Positions 33,892 through 44,138 of a DNA stretch of 64,000 nt are shown here, one piece after another. A model generated the notes under the pieces. The model saw only the letters and a list, made by a program, of their open reading frames with translations. It made no database searches and was not told where the DNA came from. Each line of letters starts with the position of its first letter. Position 1 is the first letter of the stretch. The stretch is taken from positions 61,430-125,429 of the forward strand of contig JAUXYI010000079.1 of NCBI GenBank assembly GCA_030694425.1. The letters are read 5' to 3'. Made by a program: the position numbers and the translations under genes. Origin of the DNA: Thermodesulfovibrionia bacterium (GTDB taxonomy: Bacteria; Nitrospirota; Thermodesulfovibrionia; UBA6902; BMS3Bbin08).

Positions 33892-34895
33892 CAGTGTCTT
33901 GCCATCTTTAGTTCTTCCCTCTCTGCCTCTTCCTTAAGCTTCGTAAATATCATTCTGCCGGCGGTTGTCTGCAGCACACTTGTTACAACCACATCAGCAT
34001 TTTTATTTATAAGCCTTCTTGCATTATCAACAACCACCATTGTGCCGTCTTCAAGATAAGCAACGCCCTGGTTAGATTCCTTGCCCTCTTTAATTATAAA
34101 GACATTCATAGTCTCTCCGGGCAAGACCACAGGCTTAAGCGCACTTGCAAGTTCGTTAATGTTGAGCACTGAAACTCCCTGCAGCTCAGCTACTTTATTA
34201 AGATTAAAATCATTGGTTATTATTTTGGCGCTGATCATCTTGGCTAAAGCAACTAATTTGGCATCTACTTCTTTTATTTTCGGAAAATCTTCATCTATAA
34301 TTTTTACTGTAATATTCTGCATCTTCTGGATTTTGTGCAAAACATCCAGCCCCCGCCTTCCCCTTCCCCTTTTTAATGAGTCAGCAGAGTCTGCTATATG
34401 CTGAAGCTCCTGCAAAATGAACTGCGGCAGTATGAATGTTCCCTCTAAAAATCCCGCCTCGCATACATCAGCTATCCTGCCATCTATTATGACGCTGGTA
34501 TCAATTATATTGGGATTTTCCGCTCCCCCCCTGCCCTTAACGGCTCTAAATAAGTCTGACAACTCAAGTCCCCGCCCTTTTTTCATTCCTAAAAACAAGC
34601 CTGTGTAGCCAAATAGCGTATTGAGTATAACAGGGATGTAAAAGCTGTCTATGTTGTTAAAAAGAGCCTTTACAGGATAATAAATCAATTTTGAGAACAA
34701 GAGACCTATAGCCAGTCCTAACAACCCGCCAAAAATCGTACCCGCATTTATCCTGCTGAACAGAAATTCCAAAATAAGTCCGAGCACGCCGATTCCCGCA
34801 CCTAATACAGCTCCAGGATAAAGCATGCCCTCTTTCATACCTATTAAAGAACCGCCCACTGCGAATATTAATAAAAAAATAAGCCTCGGAATCAT
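33891..34895 (-). CDS. PIN/TRAM-domain membrane protein (YacL-like)
   Basis: 334 residues. Four hydrophobic segments (1-105), a PIN ribonuclease-like domain (about 125-255, IIDTSVIIDGRIADVCEAGF, FDLNK-like acidic residues in IITNDFNLNKVA) and a C-terminal TRAM domain (GVAYLEDGTMVVVDNA). YacL family; proposed RNA-related nuclease at the membrane, function not settled. Directly upstream of ispD (one-base overlap), an arrangement seen in other bacteria as well. Confidence 0.93.
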   Translation of the reverse strand: MIPRLIFLLIFAVGGSLIGMKEGMLYPGAVLGAGIGVLGLILEFLFSRINAGTIFGGLLGLAIGLLFSKLIYYPVKALFNNIDSFYIPVILNTLFGYTGLFLGMKKGRGLELSDLFRAVKGRGGAENPNIIDTSVIIDGRIADVCEAGFLEGTFILPQFILQELQHIADSADSLKRGRGRRGLDVLHKIQKMQNITVKIIDEDFPKIKEVDAKLVALAKMISAKIITNDFNLNKVAELQGVSVLNINELASALKPVVLPGETMNVFIIKEGKESNQGVAYLEDGTMVVVDNARRLINKNADVVVTSVLQTTAGRMIFTKLKEEAEREELKMARH

Positions 34896-34913
34896 TATTC
34901 TTTATTCCCCTTT

Positions 34914-36380
34914 CTAAGAATGCGCCTTAAGGGCAGCATAAAATTTTCTTTCACCCCGATTAATAAATAAAAGTATAGAATCCCCTTCTTTTGCGCGGGA
35001 AACTATATTATTAAAATCTCTTAAATTAGTTACTGTTTTTTTATTTATTTCCTGAATTACATCGCCTTTTTTAAGTCCCGCCTCCTCTGCCGCGCTGTCA
35101 GATTCAACCTTGATTATGACAACTCCTTTCTCATCCCGTGAAAGCCCGAGCTGTTTTGCTATTTCCTGGGAGAGGGCAATTACAGTAAAACCCGCAAACA
35201 CATTTTCTTCGTCCATTTCTTTCTCTGATTTTTCAATAGATGTCTCTTGCATCTCCTTGGGGAGTTCTGAAACTTTTGCGGTAAGAGAAATGGGTTTGCC
35301 TTCCCTTATGATTTTTATTGTTATACGGCTCCCTACCTCACTCTGAGCTACTATGTTTCTAAGCGATTCAGCATCATTTACTGTCTTACCGTTAACCTCA
35401 AGGATTACATCACCCCTTCTCAAGCCTGCTTTCTCAGCAGGGCTTCCTTTCAGGATATCACTGACAACCGCTCCTTTGCCGTTTTTAAGCCCGAACTCTT
35501 TAGCAAGGTCAGGAGTAATACTCTGAATCGTTACGCCAAGCCATCCCCTCGTAACCTTCCCCCCTTTCACAAGCTGTTTCATCACTGATTCAGCCATATT
35601 GCTCGGAACCGCAAAACCTATGCCCTGATAGCCGCCTGTTCTTGAGAAAATTGCTGTGTTTATTCCGATAAGTTCTCCTTTTATATTGACCAGAGGTCCT
35701 CCTGAGTTGCCGGGGTTTATAGCTGCATCAGTTTGGATAAAGTCCTCGTAATCAGCAATACCTACATTTGCCCTTCCGACCGCGCTTACTATCCCCATGG
35801 TAACTGTGTGGCTAAAACCATAGGGATTGCCGAAAGCGAGCACAAATTCGCCGACCTGAAGGTTATCTGAATTCCCCCACTTTACTGCAGGAAGGTCTTT
35901 AGCGGAAATTTTTATGATTGCTATGTCTGTCTTCGGGTCTGAACCAATAATTTTACCCTTGTAATCCTGTTTATCGTATAGAGTAACTTTTATTTCATCC
36001 GCTTTTTCCACCACATGGTAGTTTGTAATTATATAGCCGTCGGAAGAAACTATAACCCCTGAACCAAGACTGCGTTCTTTCCATTTTTTCGGTATACGAA
36101 ACTGCTCAAAAAAATCTTCAAATGGGTCAAAGGGATGTGAAAAAGGTGAAATATCCCTCCTTATTGTTTTTGTAGTTGATATATTTACAACAGTTGGACC
36201 AACAGCCTTGACTATGTCGGAAAAAGCCGCGCTTTCACCTGTGACCGACCGAGGGACCTGAGGGATATAAGCTGGCGGATAGAAACTTGATTTAGGTGAA
36301 AAAATTTCCAGATTGCTTCCAATCAAATAGCCAGCGAATATAGAAACTACGATTATAAATATAATTGTTTTTTTGCTCAT
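34914..36380 (-). CDS. DegP/HtrA-family periplasmic serine protease
   Basis: 488 residues. N-terminal membrane anchor/signal (5-22), trypsin-like domain with catalytic His122 (TNYHVV), Asp152 (TDIAII) and Ser226 (GNSGGPL), and two PDZ domains (about 285-380 and 395-485; GWLGVTIQ and GFTVIALSQ). Periplasmic protein quality control. The DegQ/DegP choice cannot be made from the sequence; the short LA-like loop (DISPFSHPFDPFEDFFEQFR) is typical of both. Followed by the PIN-TRAM gene after 18 bases. Confidence 0.97.
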   Translation of the reverse strand: MSKKTIIFIIVVSIFAGYLIGSNLEIFSPKSSFYPPAYIPQVPRSVTGESAAFSDIVKAVGPTVVNISTTKTIRRDISPFSHPFDPFEDFFEQFRIPKKWKERSLGSGVIVSSDGYIITNYHVVEKADEIKVTLYDKQDYKGKIIGSDPKTDIAIIKISAKDLPAVKWGNSDNLQVGEFVLAFGNPYGFSHTVTMGIVSAVGRANVGIADYEDFIQTDAAINPGNSGGPLVNIKGELIGINTAIFSRTGGYQGIGFAVPSNMAESVMKQLVKGGKVTRGWLGVTIQSITPDLAKEFGLKNGKGAVVSDILKGSPAEKAGLRRGDVILEVNGKTVNDAESLRNIVAQSEVGSRITIKIIREGKPISLTAKVSELPKEMQETSIEKSEKEMDEENVFAGFTVIALSQEIAKQLGLSRDEKGVVIIKVESDSAAEEAGLKKGDVIQEINKKTVTNLRDFNNIVSRAKEGDSILLFINRGERKFYAALKAHS

Positions 36381-36439
36381 CTAATAATTATAACTCTGAA
36401 AGTTTAACCTTGTAAAGCCTCGCATTGAATTAGGAGCAG

Positions 36440-36455
36440 TCCCGATGGGTCGGGA
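36440..36455. repeat. TCCCGA-TCGGGA palindrome
   Basis: TCCCGATGGGTCGGGA between the protease gene and the SurA-like gene; preceded by GGAGCAG, as in the insertion within dnaG (63581 region). Confidence 0.75.
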
Positions 36456-36518
36456 TTAGTAGGAAGCAAAGGATAGCAGAGTAAAATAATTGAATGTTGA
36501 GAAAGGCTTCACTGCAAC

Positions 36519-37205
36519 TCAAGAAATAAACTCTTTATTTCTGGTTATTTTCATCTGGCGTTTAAGTCCTTCCACATAAGCCTTTATTGCTAATTCCCTT
36601 TTTGCATATAAGAGAAAACCGTATAACTGCCCTTTATCTCCTTTTATTGAATTAAGGATATTTAATTCATCTGTTGTAAGGTCAGCGGTCTCGGCAATCA
36701 GCAAGCGCATTTTATTAAGCAGCAGCTCGTTTTTAATTGCATTTTCATACATTGCCGGATTCATGCGGTTTAATTTCAACCTTCTTACATAAATCTCTTT
36801 ATTAAAGACCCCATCCGTCTGGAAGGCAGGCTCATTCATTATTGCTTCCTGCAGTTCCTTTTCAGTGACTGTCAGACCTGCTTTTTTTGCAGCTGACATG
36901 AGGACTATATTGTCAATAAGTTCATCAAGGACTTTCATCTTAAGATTCATCTTCTTTATTTCTTCTTCGTTCTGATACATTTCCCATGCACGGCGATAAG
37001 CAGCAGCATAAGCCCTTTCATACTCTTCAGGAGTTATTATTTCTTTACCTACCTGTGCAATTATTGATTTTGAGGGATTGGTCTGCGGTCCTATGCCGTA
37101 AAAAACAAAGGCAATAGTTATCATAATCGTTATAGCGCCGAGAATGAAAACTGTAAAGAATTTATGACTGCGCATTATTCTTAGCATGGGATTAATATAT
37201 CCCAA
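36519..37205 (-). CDS. SurA-N/PpiD-like membrane-anchored chaperone lacking PPIase domain
   Basis: 228 residues. One N-terminal TM helix (about 16-34), then a SurA-N-type helical chaperone region (VGKEIITPEEYERAYAAAYR, LDELIDNIVLMSAAKKAGLT, VTEKELQEAI, DGVFNKEIYVRRL). It resembles the front half of PpiD, but no parvulin domain follows and the protein ends with a helical tail. Probable periplasmic folding helper, 139 bases upstream of the HtrA protease on the same strand. Confidence 0.85.
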   Translation of the reverse strand: MGYINPMLRIMRSHKFFTVFILGAITIMITIAFVFYGIGPQTNPSKSIIAQVGKEIITPEEYERAYAAAYRRAWEMYQNEEEIKKMNLKMKVLDELIDNIVLMSAAKKAGLTVTEKELQEAIMNEPAFQTDGVFNKEIYVRRLKLNRMNPAMYENAIKNELLLNKMRLLIAETADLTTDELNILNSIKGDKGQLYGFLLYAKRELAIKAYVEGLKRQMKITRNKEFIS

Positions 37206-37287
37206 AGGCAGCTAAAAGGGCAAGGTATTATGAACCCCGGGTATCAATTTTTGCTATAATGTAACAAATTATGCAAAAACCAGAAAA

Positions 37288-39411
37288 ATGAGCTACGAGT
37301 TAAAACACGGAACTAATAAAAAACTCTCAGCAGGCAGGTTTTATCCGCTGGGCGCTGCTTTGTATGAAGATGGCGTTAATTTTGCCATCTATTCCCAGCA
37401 TGCCAGTGAGGTTTTCCTTCTCCTGTTTGACAGGACTGACGGAGCGCCGACAGATATTATAAAACTTGAAAATCAGACAAGATTTGTATGGCACACGTTT
37501 GTCCATGGACTAAAGGCAGGACAATTATATGGATATAAAATCAGGGGCGCTTACAACCCAATATACGGAATGAGATTTAATGAAAACAAGCTTCTTATTG
37601 ACCCGTATGCAAAAGCCCTGACCGGAAAATTCAGGAATACGGATAACCTGCTCCTTGCATACGACCCGAATTCTCCTTTTAAAGACCTTTCTATTAACAG
37701 ATTTGACAATACCCTTATTGTGCCAAAATCAATTGTAGTTGATGATAATTTTGACTGGCAGGGTGACGTGCCTCCAGATATACACCTCGAGCAAACTATT
37801 ATTTATGAAGCCCATGTCAGAGGGTTTACTGCACACAAATCATCAGGCGTAAAATATCCGGGAACATATCAGGGCTTTATTGAAAAAATCCCGTACCTCA
37901 AAGGATTAGGCATAACTGCTGTTGAATTTCTTCCTCTGCATGAGTTTTACGTTGAGGATCTTCTTCTGGAAAAAGGACTAACCAACTATTGGGGGTATAA
38001 CACCATAGGCTTTTTTGCGCCGGAGTCATCGTACAGCACAAAAAATTCTCCAGGCTGTCAGGTAAATGAATTCAAGACACTGGTGCGCGAGCTTCATAAG
38101 GCAGGCATTGAGGTGATAATGGATGTTGTTTACAACCACTCAGGAGAGGGGAGTGAACTCGGACCAACAATATGCTTTAAAGGGATAGATAATCCAACGT
38201 ATTACTGCCTTACAGGGTCGGCTATGGAACGATTCCGTTATTACGTAAATTATACAGGCTGCGGCAATACCTTAAATCTTGCAAATCCTCATGTTATAAG
38301 ATTAGTCATGGACTCCCTTCGTTACTGGGTTGAAACTATGCATGTTGACGGCTTCAGATTTGACCTGGCATCAGTTTTGGGCAGAGAGAACGGAATGTTT
38401 GAAAAGTCAGCATCTTTTTTTGATGCAATTTCGCAAGACCCTGTTTTAAACAGAATCAAATTAATTGCAGAGCCGTGGGACATTGGAACATATCAGGTTG
38501 GAAATTTCCCTGTTGACTGGTCTGAATGGAACGGAAAATTCAGAGATACAATAAGAAAATTTTGTAAAGGAGACAGCGGACAGTTAACTGACCTTGGCTA
38601 CAGGTTAACAGGCTCAGCAGACCTCTACGGCGAAGACGGACGGTCCGCATATAACAGCATCAATTTCATAACATGCCATGATGGTTTTACCCTGTATGAC
38701 CTTGTTTCATACAATTACAAGCATAATGAGGCAAATCTTGAAAATAACGGTGACGGCGCAAATGATAATAACTCGTGGAACTGTGGTTTTGAGGGAGAAA
38801 CTAATGACCAGAATATTATCAACCTGAGAAAACAACTCATTAAGAATTTTGCCTGTTATCTCCTCTTTTCATCAGGCACTCCCATGATACTCGGGGGCGA
38901 TGAGTTCATGAGGACGCAGAGAGGAAATAACAATGCATACTGCCATGACAACGAGATAAGCTGGTTTAACTGGGAATATGCAAAGAAAAACCCGGATATT
39001 TTAAATTTTTATAAAAAGGCTATTGAGTTTACAAAAACTCATAAAATTTTCCAGAGGAGAAAATTTTTACTTGGCAGGGATTTGGATGCTAACGGCGTTC
39101 CTGATATTAGATGGTTCGGGAAGGACACTGAAAAACCTTCATGGGATGACCCTGAACTCCGTACTGTATGCTATCAGCTTGACGAAGAAGAGGGACATGA
39201 TCATTTTTTCTTTATTATTTTAAATGCTGATTATAATATGCAGTACATCAGAATCCCTAAGCTTATTCATCAGAAAAAGTGGTACAGGGTTGTTGATACA
39301 TCCATTGAAAGCGGAGAAGATTTTCTTGATTCAGGCAAAGAGGTGCTGCTTGACCCTCCTGATTATTATCTCGTTAATCCAAGAAGCACCGTGGTGCTTA
39401 TCGGGAAGTAA
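37288..39411 (+). CDS. glgX: Glycogen debranching enzyme GlgX (isoamylase-type)
   Basis: 707 residues, GH13 family, hydrolyses alpha-1,6 branches of glycogen or limit dextrin. CBM48 domain (GAALYEDGVNFAIYSQHASE), catalytic barrel with EVIMDVVYNHSGEGSE, nucleophile Asp359 (VDGFRFDLAS), acid/base Glu395 (LIAEPWDIG) and the transition-state residues His464-Asp465 (TCHDGFTLYDL), then a C-terminal beta domain. Alone on the plus strand with no other glycogen genes in view. Convergent with topA, 2 bases apart. Confidence 0.97.
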   Translation: MSYELKHGTNKKLSAGRFYPLGAALYEDGVNFAIYSQHASEVFLLLFDRTDGAPTDIIKLENQTRFVWHTFVHGLKAGQLYGYKIRGAYNPIYGMRFNENKLLIDPYAKALTGKFRNTDNLLLAYDPNSPFKDLSINRFDNTLIVPKSIVVDDNFDWQGDVPPDIHLEQTIIYEAHVRGFTAHKSSGVKYPGTYQGFIEKIPYLKGLGITAVEFLPLHEFYVEDLLLEKGLTNYWGYNTIGFFAPESSYSTKNSPGCQVNEFKTLVRELHKAGIEVIMDVVYNHSGEGSELGPTICFKGIDNPTYYCLTGSAMERFRYYVNYTGCGNTLNLANPHVIRLVMDSLRYWVETMHVDGFRFDLASVLGRENGMFEKSASFFDAISQDPVLNRIKLIAEPWDIGTYQVGNFPVDWSEWNGKFRDTIRKFCKGDSGQLTDLGYRLTGSADLYGEDGRSAYNSINFITCHDGFTLYDLVSYNYKHNEANLENNGDGANDNNSWNCGFEGETNDQNIINLRKQLIKNFACYLLFSSGTPMILGGDEFMRTQRGNNNAYCHDNEISWFNWEYAKKNPDILNFYKKAIEFTKTHKIFQRRKFLLGRDLDANGVPDIRWFGKDTEKPSWDDPELRTVCYQLDEEEGHDHFFFIILNADYNMQYIRIPKLIHQKKWYRVVDTSIESGEDFLDSGKEVLLDPPDYYLVNPRSTVVLIGK

Positions 39412-39413
39412 AG

Positions 39414-41705
39414 TCAGGCTGTGACTGCTGCCTGTTCACTGCTAACAGGCTGTAATTCTTCCTTATAACCGCAGTCTTTTTTAATGCATGCAAGGACTTC
39501 TTCTTTTTTTGTTCTTTTTTCAACCAAAATGCTTACCCCGCACTTTGGACAACTTTTAGCAATAGGCTTGTACCATGTTGCAAATTTACATTTGGGATAA
39601 TTGCCGCAGCTAAAAAATACTTTACCCCTTTTAGTCCTTTTCTCAACTATCTCTCCGCCGTCCTCAGGACATTTAATTCCCATCCCTATTGGTTTTGTTG
39701 TCTTGCATTCTGGATATTTACTGCATGCCAGAAACTTCCCGAATCTGCCTGATTTCAACACCATTGGAGAACCGCATTTTGGACACTTCTCATCTGTCTG
39801 TTGTATTTCTGTTTCTGACTGCTGACCGCCGGCTCCTGATTCCTGACTCGCAAGAGGTTTTGCATTTTTACATTCAGGATACCCTGAGCACGCCATAAAC
39901 CTTCCATGCCTGCCCCATTTGATAACCATAGGCTTGCCGCATTTTTCACATTTCTCATCAGTAGGAATATCCTCAGGCTTCACCTTGCCGAGGAGTTTCG
40001 TTGCCTCTTTGAGGTCTTTATCAAAGGGCGTATAGAAATCCTTTACAACCTTAGCCCATTTGGATAAGCCTTCTTCTATCTTATCAAGATTGTCTTCCAT
40101 CTTTGCAGTAAAACCAATATCCATCAATTCGGGAAATCTTTCAACGAGCAAATCATTAACTACTACACCAAGCTCTGTTGGTTTAAACTTGCCTTCAATC
40201 TTCTCTGTATATTCTCTCTGCTGTATTGTTGAAAGGATTGAGGCATAAGTGCTCGGCCTTCCGATGCCTTTAGTCTCCAGTTCTTTAACAAGGGTTGCCT
40301 CCGTGTATCTTGGCGGCGGCTGGGTAAAATGCTGTTTTGGCGTTATGGTGATTATCTTTAACACATCTCCTTCGTTTAGAATAGGGAGAGTTTCATCCTC
40401 TTCCGCAGCAGCATCAGCGCTTTCTATATATAACGACATGAAGCCCGGAAATTTAACAACCGTGCCTGTTGCCCTGAACATATATTTCTCTGCCTCCCCA
40501 ATGTCTCGGGACTTAGCAGCTATATCAATTGAGGTCTGTTCAAGAAGAGCAGGGCTCATCTGGCTTGCAATGAAGCGGTTCCAGGCAAGGCTGTAAAGCT
40601 GGTATTGGTCCTTTGTAAGATAATTTTTAATGCTCTGCGGAGTTCTAATGACCGATGTCGGTCTTATTGCCTCATGTGCTTCCTGCGCTGATTTTTTGCT
40701 CTTATAAACAGGCGGTTTTTGCGGCGCATAGTCGTTTCCGAATTGTTTAATGATAAAATCTTTTGCTTCTTGCTGTGCTTCAGACGCAACCCTGACTGAG
40801 TCGGTCCTCATGTATGTTATGAGACCGACAGAGCCCTCGTCGCCGACCTCAAGACCTTCATAAAGATTTTGTGCAATGAGCATTGTTTTTTTGGCATTAA
40901 ACCGTAATTTTCTTGAAGCCTCCTGCTGAAGAGTGCTTGTAATAAAAGGCGGGGCTGGAGAACGTTTTTTCTTACTTATCTCAATCTTTTTTACAAGAAA
41001 GGTGTTTCCTTCTAAATTTTTTACAATGCCAGCGGCTTCTGATTCCTTCCTAATATCTGCCTTCTGGCCGTTTATCTGTGAAAGTTTTGCATTAAAAGGA
41101 GGCGGTTCTTTACCCTCAAGGGCTGCTGTTATACTCCAGTATTCCTCGGATTTGAACGCCCCGATTTCCCGCTCTCTGTCTACAACAAGCCTGAGCGCAA
41201 CAGATTGAACCCTGCCTGCGCTAAGACCGCGCTGCACCTTCTTCCACAATAGCGGCGACAATTTATACCCCACAAGCCTGTCCAGAACCCTTCTTGCCTG
41301 CTGGGCATCAACAAGGCTCTTATTTATTTTTCTTGGATGTTTGATGGCTTCTGTTACCGCCCTTTCAGTGATTTCATTAAACTCAACTCTTAGAATCTTA
41401 TCTGAATCACCGCTTAATTCCTCTGCAATGTGCCATGCAATAGCTTCTCCCTCCCTGTCAGGGTCAGGACCGAGAAAAATCCTATCAACATCTTTTGCTG
41501 CCTTTTTTAGTTCTTTTAAAACCTTTTCTTTTCCTTCAATTGCAATATATGTAGGCGTAAAATTATTCTCAACATCAACGCCAAGCTCTTTTCTGGGAAG
41601 GTCTTTTACATGCCCTATAGACGCCTTTATAGTAAAATCCTTTCCAAGAAATTTACTGAGTGTTTTTACCTTTGCCGGAGACTCAACAATTAAAAGTGAT
41701 TTCAT
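39414..41705 (-). CDS. topA: DNA topoisomerase I
   Basis: 763 residues, relaxes negative supercoils. Toprim domain (LLIVESPAKVKTLSKFLG, DPDREGEAIAWH), catalytic Tyr298 (LITYMRTDS) and four C-terminal zinc-ribbon repeats. In the third repeat the first pair is CPEDG instead of CxxC, so that finger may not bind zinc. The linker between fingers 1 and 2 (PLASQESGAGGQQSETEIQQ) looks like translated simple repeat (CTGACTGCTGACCGCC-type on the plus strand). The C-terminal tail (QPVSSEQAAVTA) is similar. Next gene dprA lies 12 bases upstream. Confidence 0.97.
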   Translation of the reverse strand: MKSLLIVESPAKVKTLSKFLGKDFTIKASIGHVKDLPRKELGVDVENNFTPTYIAIEGKEKVLKELKKAAKDVDRIFLGPDPDREGEAIAWHIAEELSGDSDKILRVEFNEITERAVTEAIKHPRKINKSLVDAQQARRVLDRLVGYKLSPLLWKKVQRGLSAGRVQSVALRLVVDREREIGAFKSEEYWSITAALEGKEPPPFNAKLSQINGQKADIRKESEAAGIVKNLEGNTFLVKKIEISKKKRSPAPPFITSTLQQEASRKLRFNAKKTMLIAQNLYEGLEVGDEGSVGLITYMRTDSVRVASEAQQEAKDFIIKQFGNDYAPQKPPVYKSKKSAQEAHEAIRPTSVIRTPQSIKNYLTKDQYQLYSLAWNRFIASQMSPALLEQTSIDIAAKSRDIGEAEKYMFRATGTVVKFPGFMSLYIESADAAAEEDETLPILNEGDVLKIITITPKQHFTQPPPRYTEATLVKELETKGIGRPSTYASILSTIQQREYTEKIEGKFKPTELGVVVNDLLVERFPELMDIGFTAKMEDNLDKIEEGLSKWAKVVKDFYTPFDKDLKEATKLLGKVKPEDIPTDEKCEKCGKPMVIKWGRHGRFMACSGYPECKNAKPLASQESGAGGQQSETEIQQTDEKCPKCGSPMVLKSGRFGKFLACSKYPECKTTKPIGMGIKCPEDGGEIVEKRTKRGKVFFSCGNYPKCKFATWYKPIAKSCPKCGVSILVEKRTKKEEVLACIKKDCGYKEELQPVSSEQAAVTA

Positions 41706-41717
41706 ATCTTTTATTCT

Positions 41718-42815
41718 TCAGTTAACAGAAAAACGTTTCCCGTCTGCCTGTGTCACTACCCCTTTCAGTTCAAGATTCAGCAATACTGACAATGCCCTGC
41801 TGCTGGACATCTTAGTTTCCCTGATAATTGCATCAATATGCTTTGGTTCATTGTCCAGGCAACCATAAAGCGCCTTTTCATCATCAGTCATCTCAGGCAG
41901 TGTTTTCTTAGAAACCAATTTCTGCTCTTTGAGAATGCCTTTTATCTGCGGCCTGAGTTCATCAATAATCTCCTCGGAGCTCTCAATGAGCTTTGCACCG
42001 TTTTTAATGAGATTATTTGTGCCTTTGGAGTTTCTTGATGTAATATTGCCAGGCACTGCAAAAATCTCTTTGCCCTGCTCAAGTGCATAATTTACTGTAA
42101 TAAGCGAGCCGCTGTCAACTGCTGCCTCTATTACAACCACTCCGAGCGACAGAGCGCTGATGATTCTGTTCCTCCTGGGAAAATTCTCTTTATTCGGTTT
42201 AGTGCCAAGAGGAAATTCGCTTATAACTGCTCCTGAAGATGCGATTGCATTCATCAGCCCCTTGTTTTCAGGCGGATAAGGGACATCTATTCCGGAGCCA
42301 AGCACTGCTATTGTCCTGCCTTTAGTTTTTAATGCGCCTTTATGCGAAATTGCATCTATTCCCCTTGCCATACCGCTGACAATGGTTAATCCATAAGAAG
42401 ATAATTTATGACTTATTTCATCTGCCGTCTTAATGCCATATGCAGTCGGGGTCCTTGAGCCAACAATTGCAATCGCATATTTGTCATCATCTTTTAAATC
42501 GCCTTTGACATAAAGAACCATCGGGGCATCGGGGATGCGTTTCAACCCTTCAGGATATGTCTTATCATCAAGAGCAATTACCCGTGCATTATTTTTTAAA
42601 GTATTTTCTGCCTCTGCCTGAACCTTATCCCAGCGCTTAAAATTGGCAACGCTCTTTGCCCTGTTTTCTCCGATATTTTCAACTCTTCTGAGTTCGTTTA
42701 TTGAAGCCCGAAAGATATTTTCAGGGCTTCCAAAAATAGATATAAGTCTTCTTGCAATAAGCGGACCTATATCAGGCAAAAAATTCAGGGCAAGCCAGTA
42801 TATCGGGTCAGACAT
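41718..42815 (-). CDS. dprA: DNA-processing protein DprA
   Basis: 365 residues; loads RecA on incoming single-stranded DNA during transformation. HhH-like N-terminus (IFGSPENIFRAS ... RVENIGENRAKSV), Rossmann-like core with AIVGSRTPTAYG, TIVSGMARGIDAISHKGAL, AVLGSGIDVPYPPEN and FPRRNRIISALS, and a C-terminal winged helix (HIDAIIRETKMSSSRALSVL). Paired with topA, a frequent arrangement. Confidence 0.98.
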   Translation of the reverse strand: MSDPIYWLALNFLPDIGPLIARRLISIFGSPENIFRASINELRRVENIGENRAKSVANFKRWDKVQAEAENTLKNNARVIALDDKTYPEGLKRIPDAPMVLYVKGDLKDDDKYAIAIVGSRTPTAYGIKTADEISHKLSSYGLTIVSGMARGIDAISHKGALKTKGRTIAVLGSGIDVPYPPENKGLMNAIASSGAVISEFPLGTKPNKENFPRRNRIISALSLGVVVIEAAVDSGSLITVNYALEQGKEIFAVPGNITSRNSKGTNNLIKNGAKLIESSEEIIDELRPQIKGILKEQKLVSKKTLPEMTDDEKALYGCLDNEPKHIDAIIRETKMSSSRALSVLLNLELKGVVTQADGKRFSVN

Positions 42816-42848
42816 AATTAAAAATGTAAATTATAGAGTTTCATCGAT

Positions 42849-42925
42849 TGTCATTGCGAGGGGCAAAGCCCCGAAGCAATCTAAATATCTATAAATGAGA
42901 TTCCTCGCTTATGCTCGGAATGACA
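42849..42925. repeat. CATTGCGAGG-type palindromic repeat
   Basis: TGTCATTGCGAGGGGCAAAG ... GATTCCTCGCTTATGCTCGG, ending AATGACA. Intergenic between dprA and argG; same family as the element in the kinase at 7563. Confidence 0.85.
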
Positions 42926-42944
42926 GCCTAAACATCTTAGTGCT

Positions 42945-44138
42945 TTAATTTTTAATTTTTCTTATCTTCAGTCTCAATGCATTAAGTTTTATAAAACCTT
43001 CTGCATCCTTTTGGTTGTAAACTCTCTCAGCCTCAAATGTAGCAAGGTCAGGCTTATATAAGGACACTGGTGATTTTCTGCCAACCACCATACAGTTCCC
43101 TTTATAAAGCTTCAGTCTTACAATGCCTGTCACGCCATTCTGTGATTTATCTATAAATTCCTGCAGAACCTGCCTTTCAGGGGAAAACCAATAACCATAA
43201 TATATAAATTCAGCATATTTTGGGATTAATGAATCTCTGAGATGCATAACCTCTCTGTCAAGAGTAATTGATTCTATTGCTCTGTGGGCAATATGAAGAA
43301 TTGTACCGCCGGGCGTCTCATAGACGCCTCTTGATTTTATTCCTACAAATCTGTTTTCCACTATATCTAATCTTCCGATTCCATTTTCCCCACCGATAGA
43401 ATTAAGGCTTTTTAAAAGGGAGGTGGGAGAAAGTTTTTTCCTATTCAGAGATACCGGATTACCATCTTTATACCCTATTTCTAAATAAGCTGGTTTTGAC
43501 GGAGCTTTTTCAGGTGATACCGTTAATGTGAACATATCTTCCGGCGGCTCTGCCCACGGGTCTTCTAAAATTCCGCCCTCATAACTTACATGAAACAGAT
43601 TTTTGTCAGTGCTGTAAGGTTTTTGTTTTGTCACAGTTACGGGTATCCCGTGTTTTTTTGCATATCTGATTAATGACTCTCTTGAATCAAATGACCACTC
43701 CCTCCACGGCGCAATAACCTTTATGTCGGGTTTTAATGCATAATAAGTTAACTCAAACCTCACCTGATCATTGCCCTTGCCGGTAGCGCCATGCGCAACT
43801 GCATCTGCATTTTCTTTTTCTGCTATTTCAATCTGCTTTTTGGCTATAAGCGGTCGTGCTATTGAAGTGCCCATAAGATAAGCGCCTTCATAAACAGCAT
43901 TAGCCCTGAGCATAGGGAATATATAATCTCTTACAAATTCTTCCCTTAAGTCAGTTACATAGACTTTTGAGGCGCCTGTCTTTACTGCTTTGTTTTTTAT
44001 AGCCCTAATATCTTCATCCTGCCCGAGGTCTGCACAAAAGGCAATGACCTCACAGTCATAAGTATCCTTCAGCCACTTTATTGCTACGGATGTATCAAGA
44101 CCACCGGAATATGCAAGCACAACCTTCTTAATTCTCAT
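42945..44138 (-). CDS. argG: Argininosuccinate synthase
   Basis: 397 residues from the ATG at 44138, preceded by AAGGAGGTAA; an ATG 33 bases further upstream is in frame but has no ribosome site and would add an atypical [11 protein letters not shown]. The reaction is citrulline + aspartate + ATP to argininosuccinate. P-loop-like [35 protein letters not shown] and [19 protein letters not shown] are typical. No other arginine genes nearby. Confidence 0.98.
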   Translation of the reverse strand: MRIKKVVLAYSGGLDTSVAIKWLKDTYDCEVIAFCADLGQDEDIRAIKNKAVKTGASKVYVTDLREEFVRDYIFPMLRANAVYEGAYLMGTSIARPLIAKKQIEIAEKENADAVAHGATGKGNDQVRFELTYYALKPDIKVIAPWREWSFDSRESLIRYAKKHGIPVTVTKQKPYSTDKNLFHVSYEGGILEDPWAEPPEDMFTLTVSPEKAPSKPAYLEIGYKDGNPVSLNRKKLSPTSLLKSLNSIGGENGIGRLDIVENRFVGIKSRGVYETPGGTILHIAHRAIESITLDREVMHLRDSLIPKYAEFIYYGYWFSPERQVLQEFIDKSQNGVTGIVRLKLYKGNCMVVGRKSPVSLYKPDLATFEAERVYNQKDAEGFIKLNALRLKIRKIKN

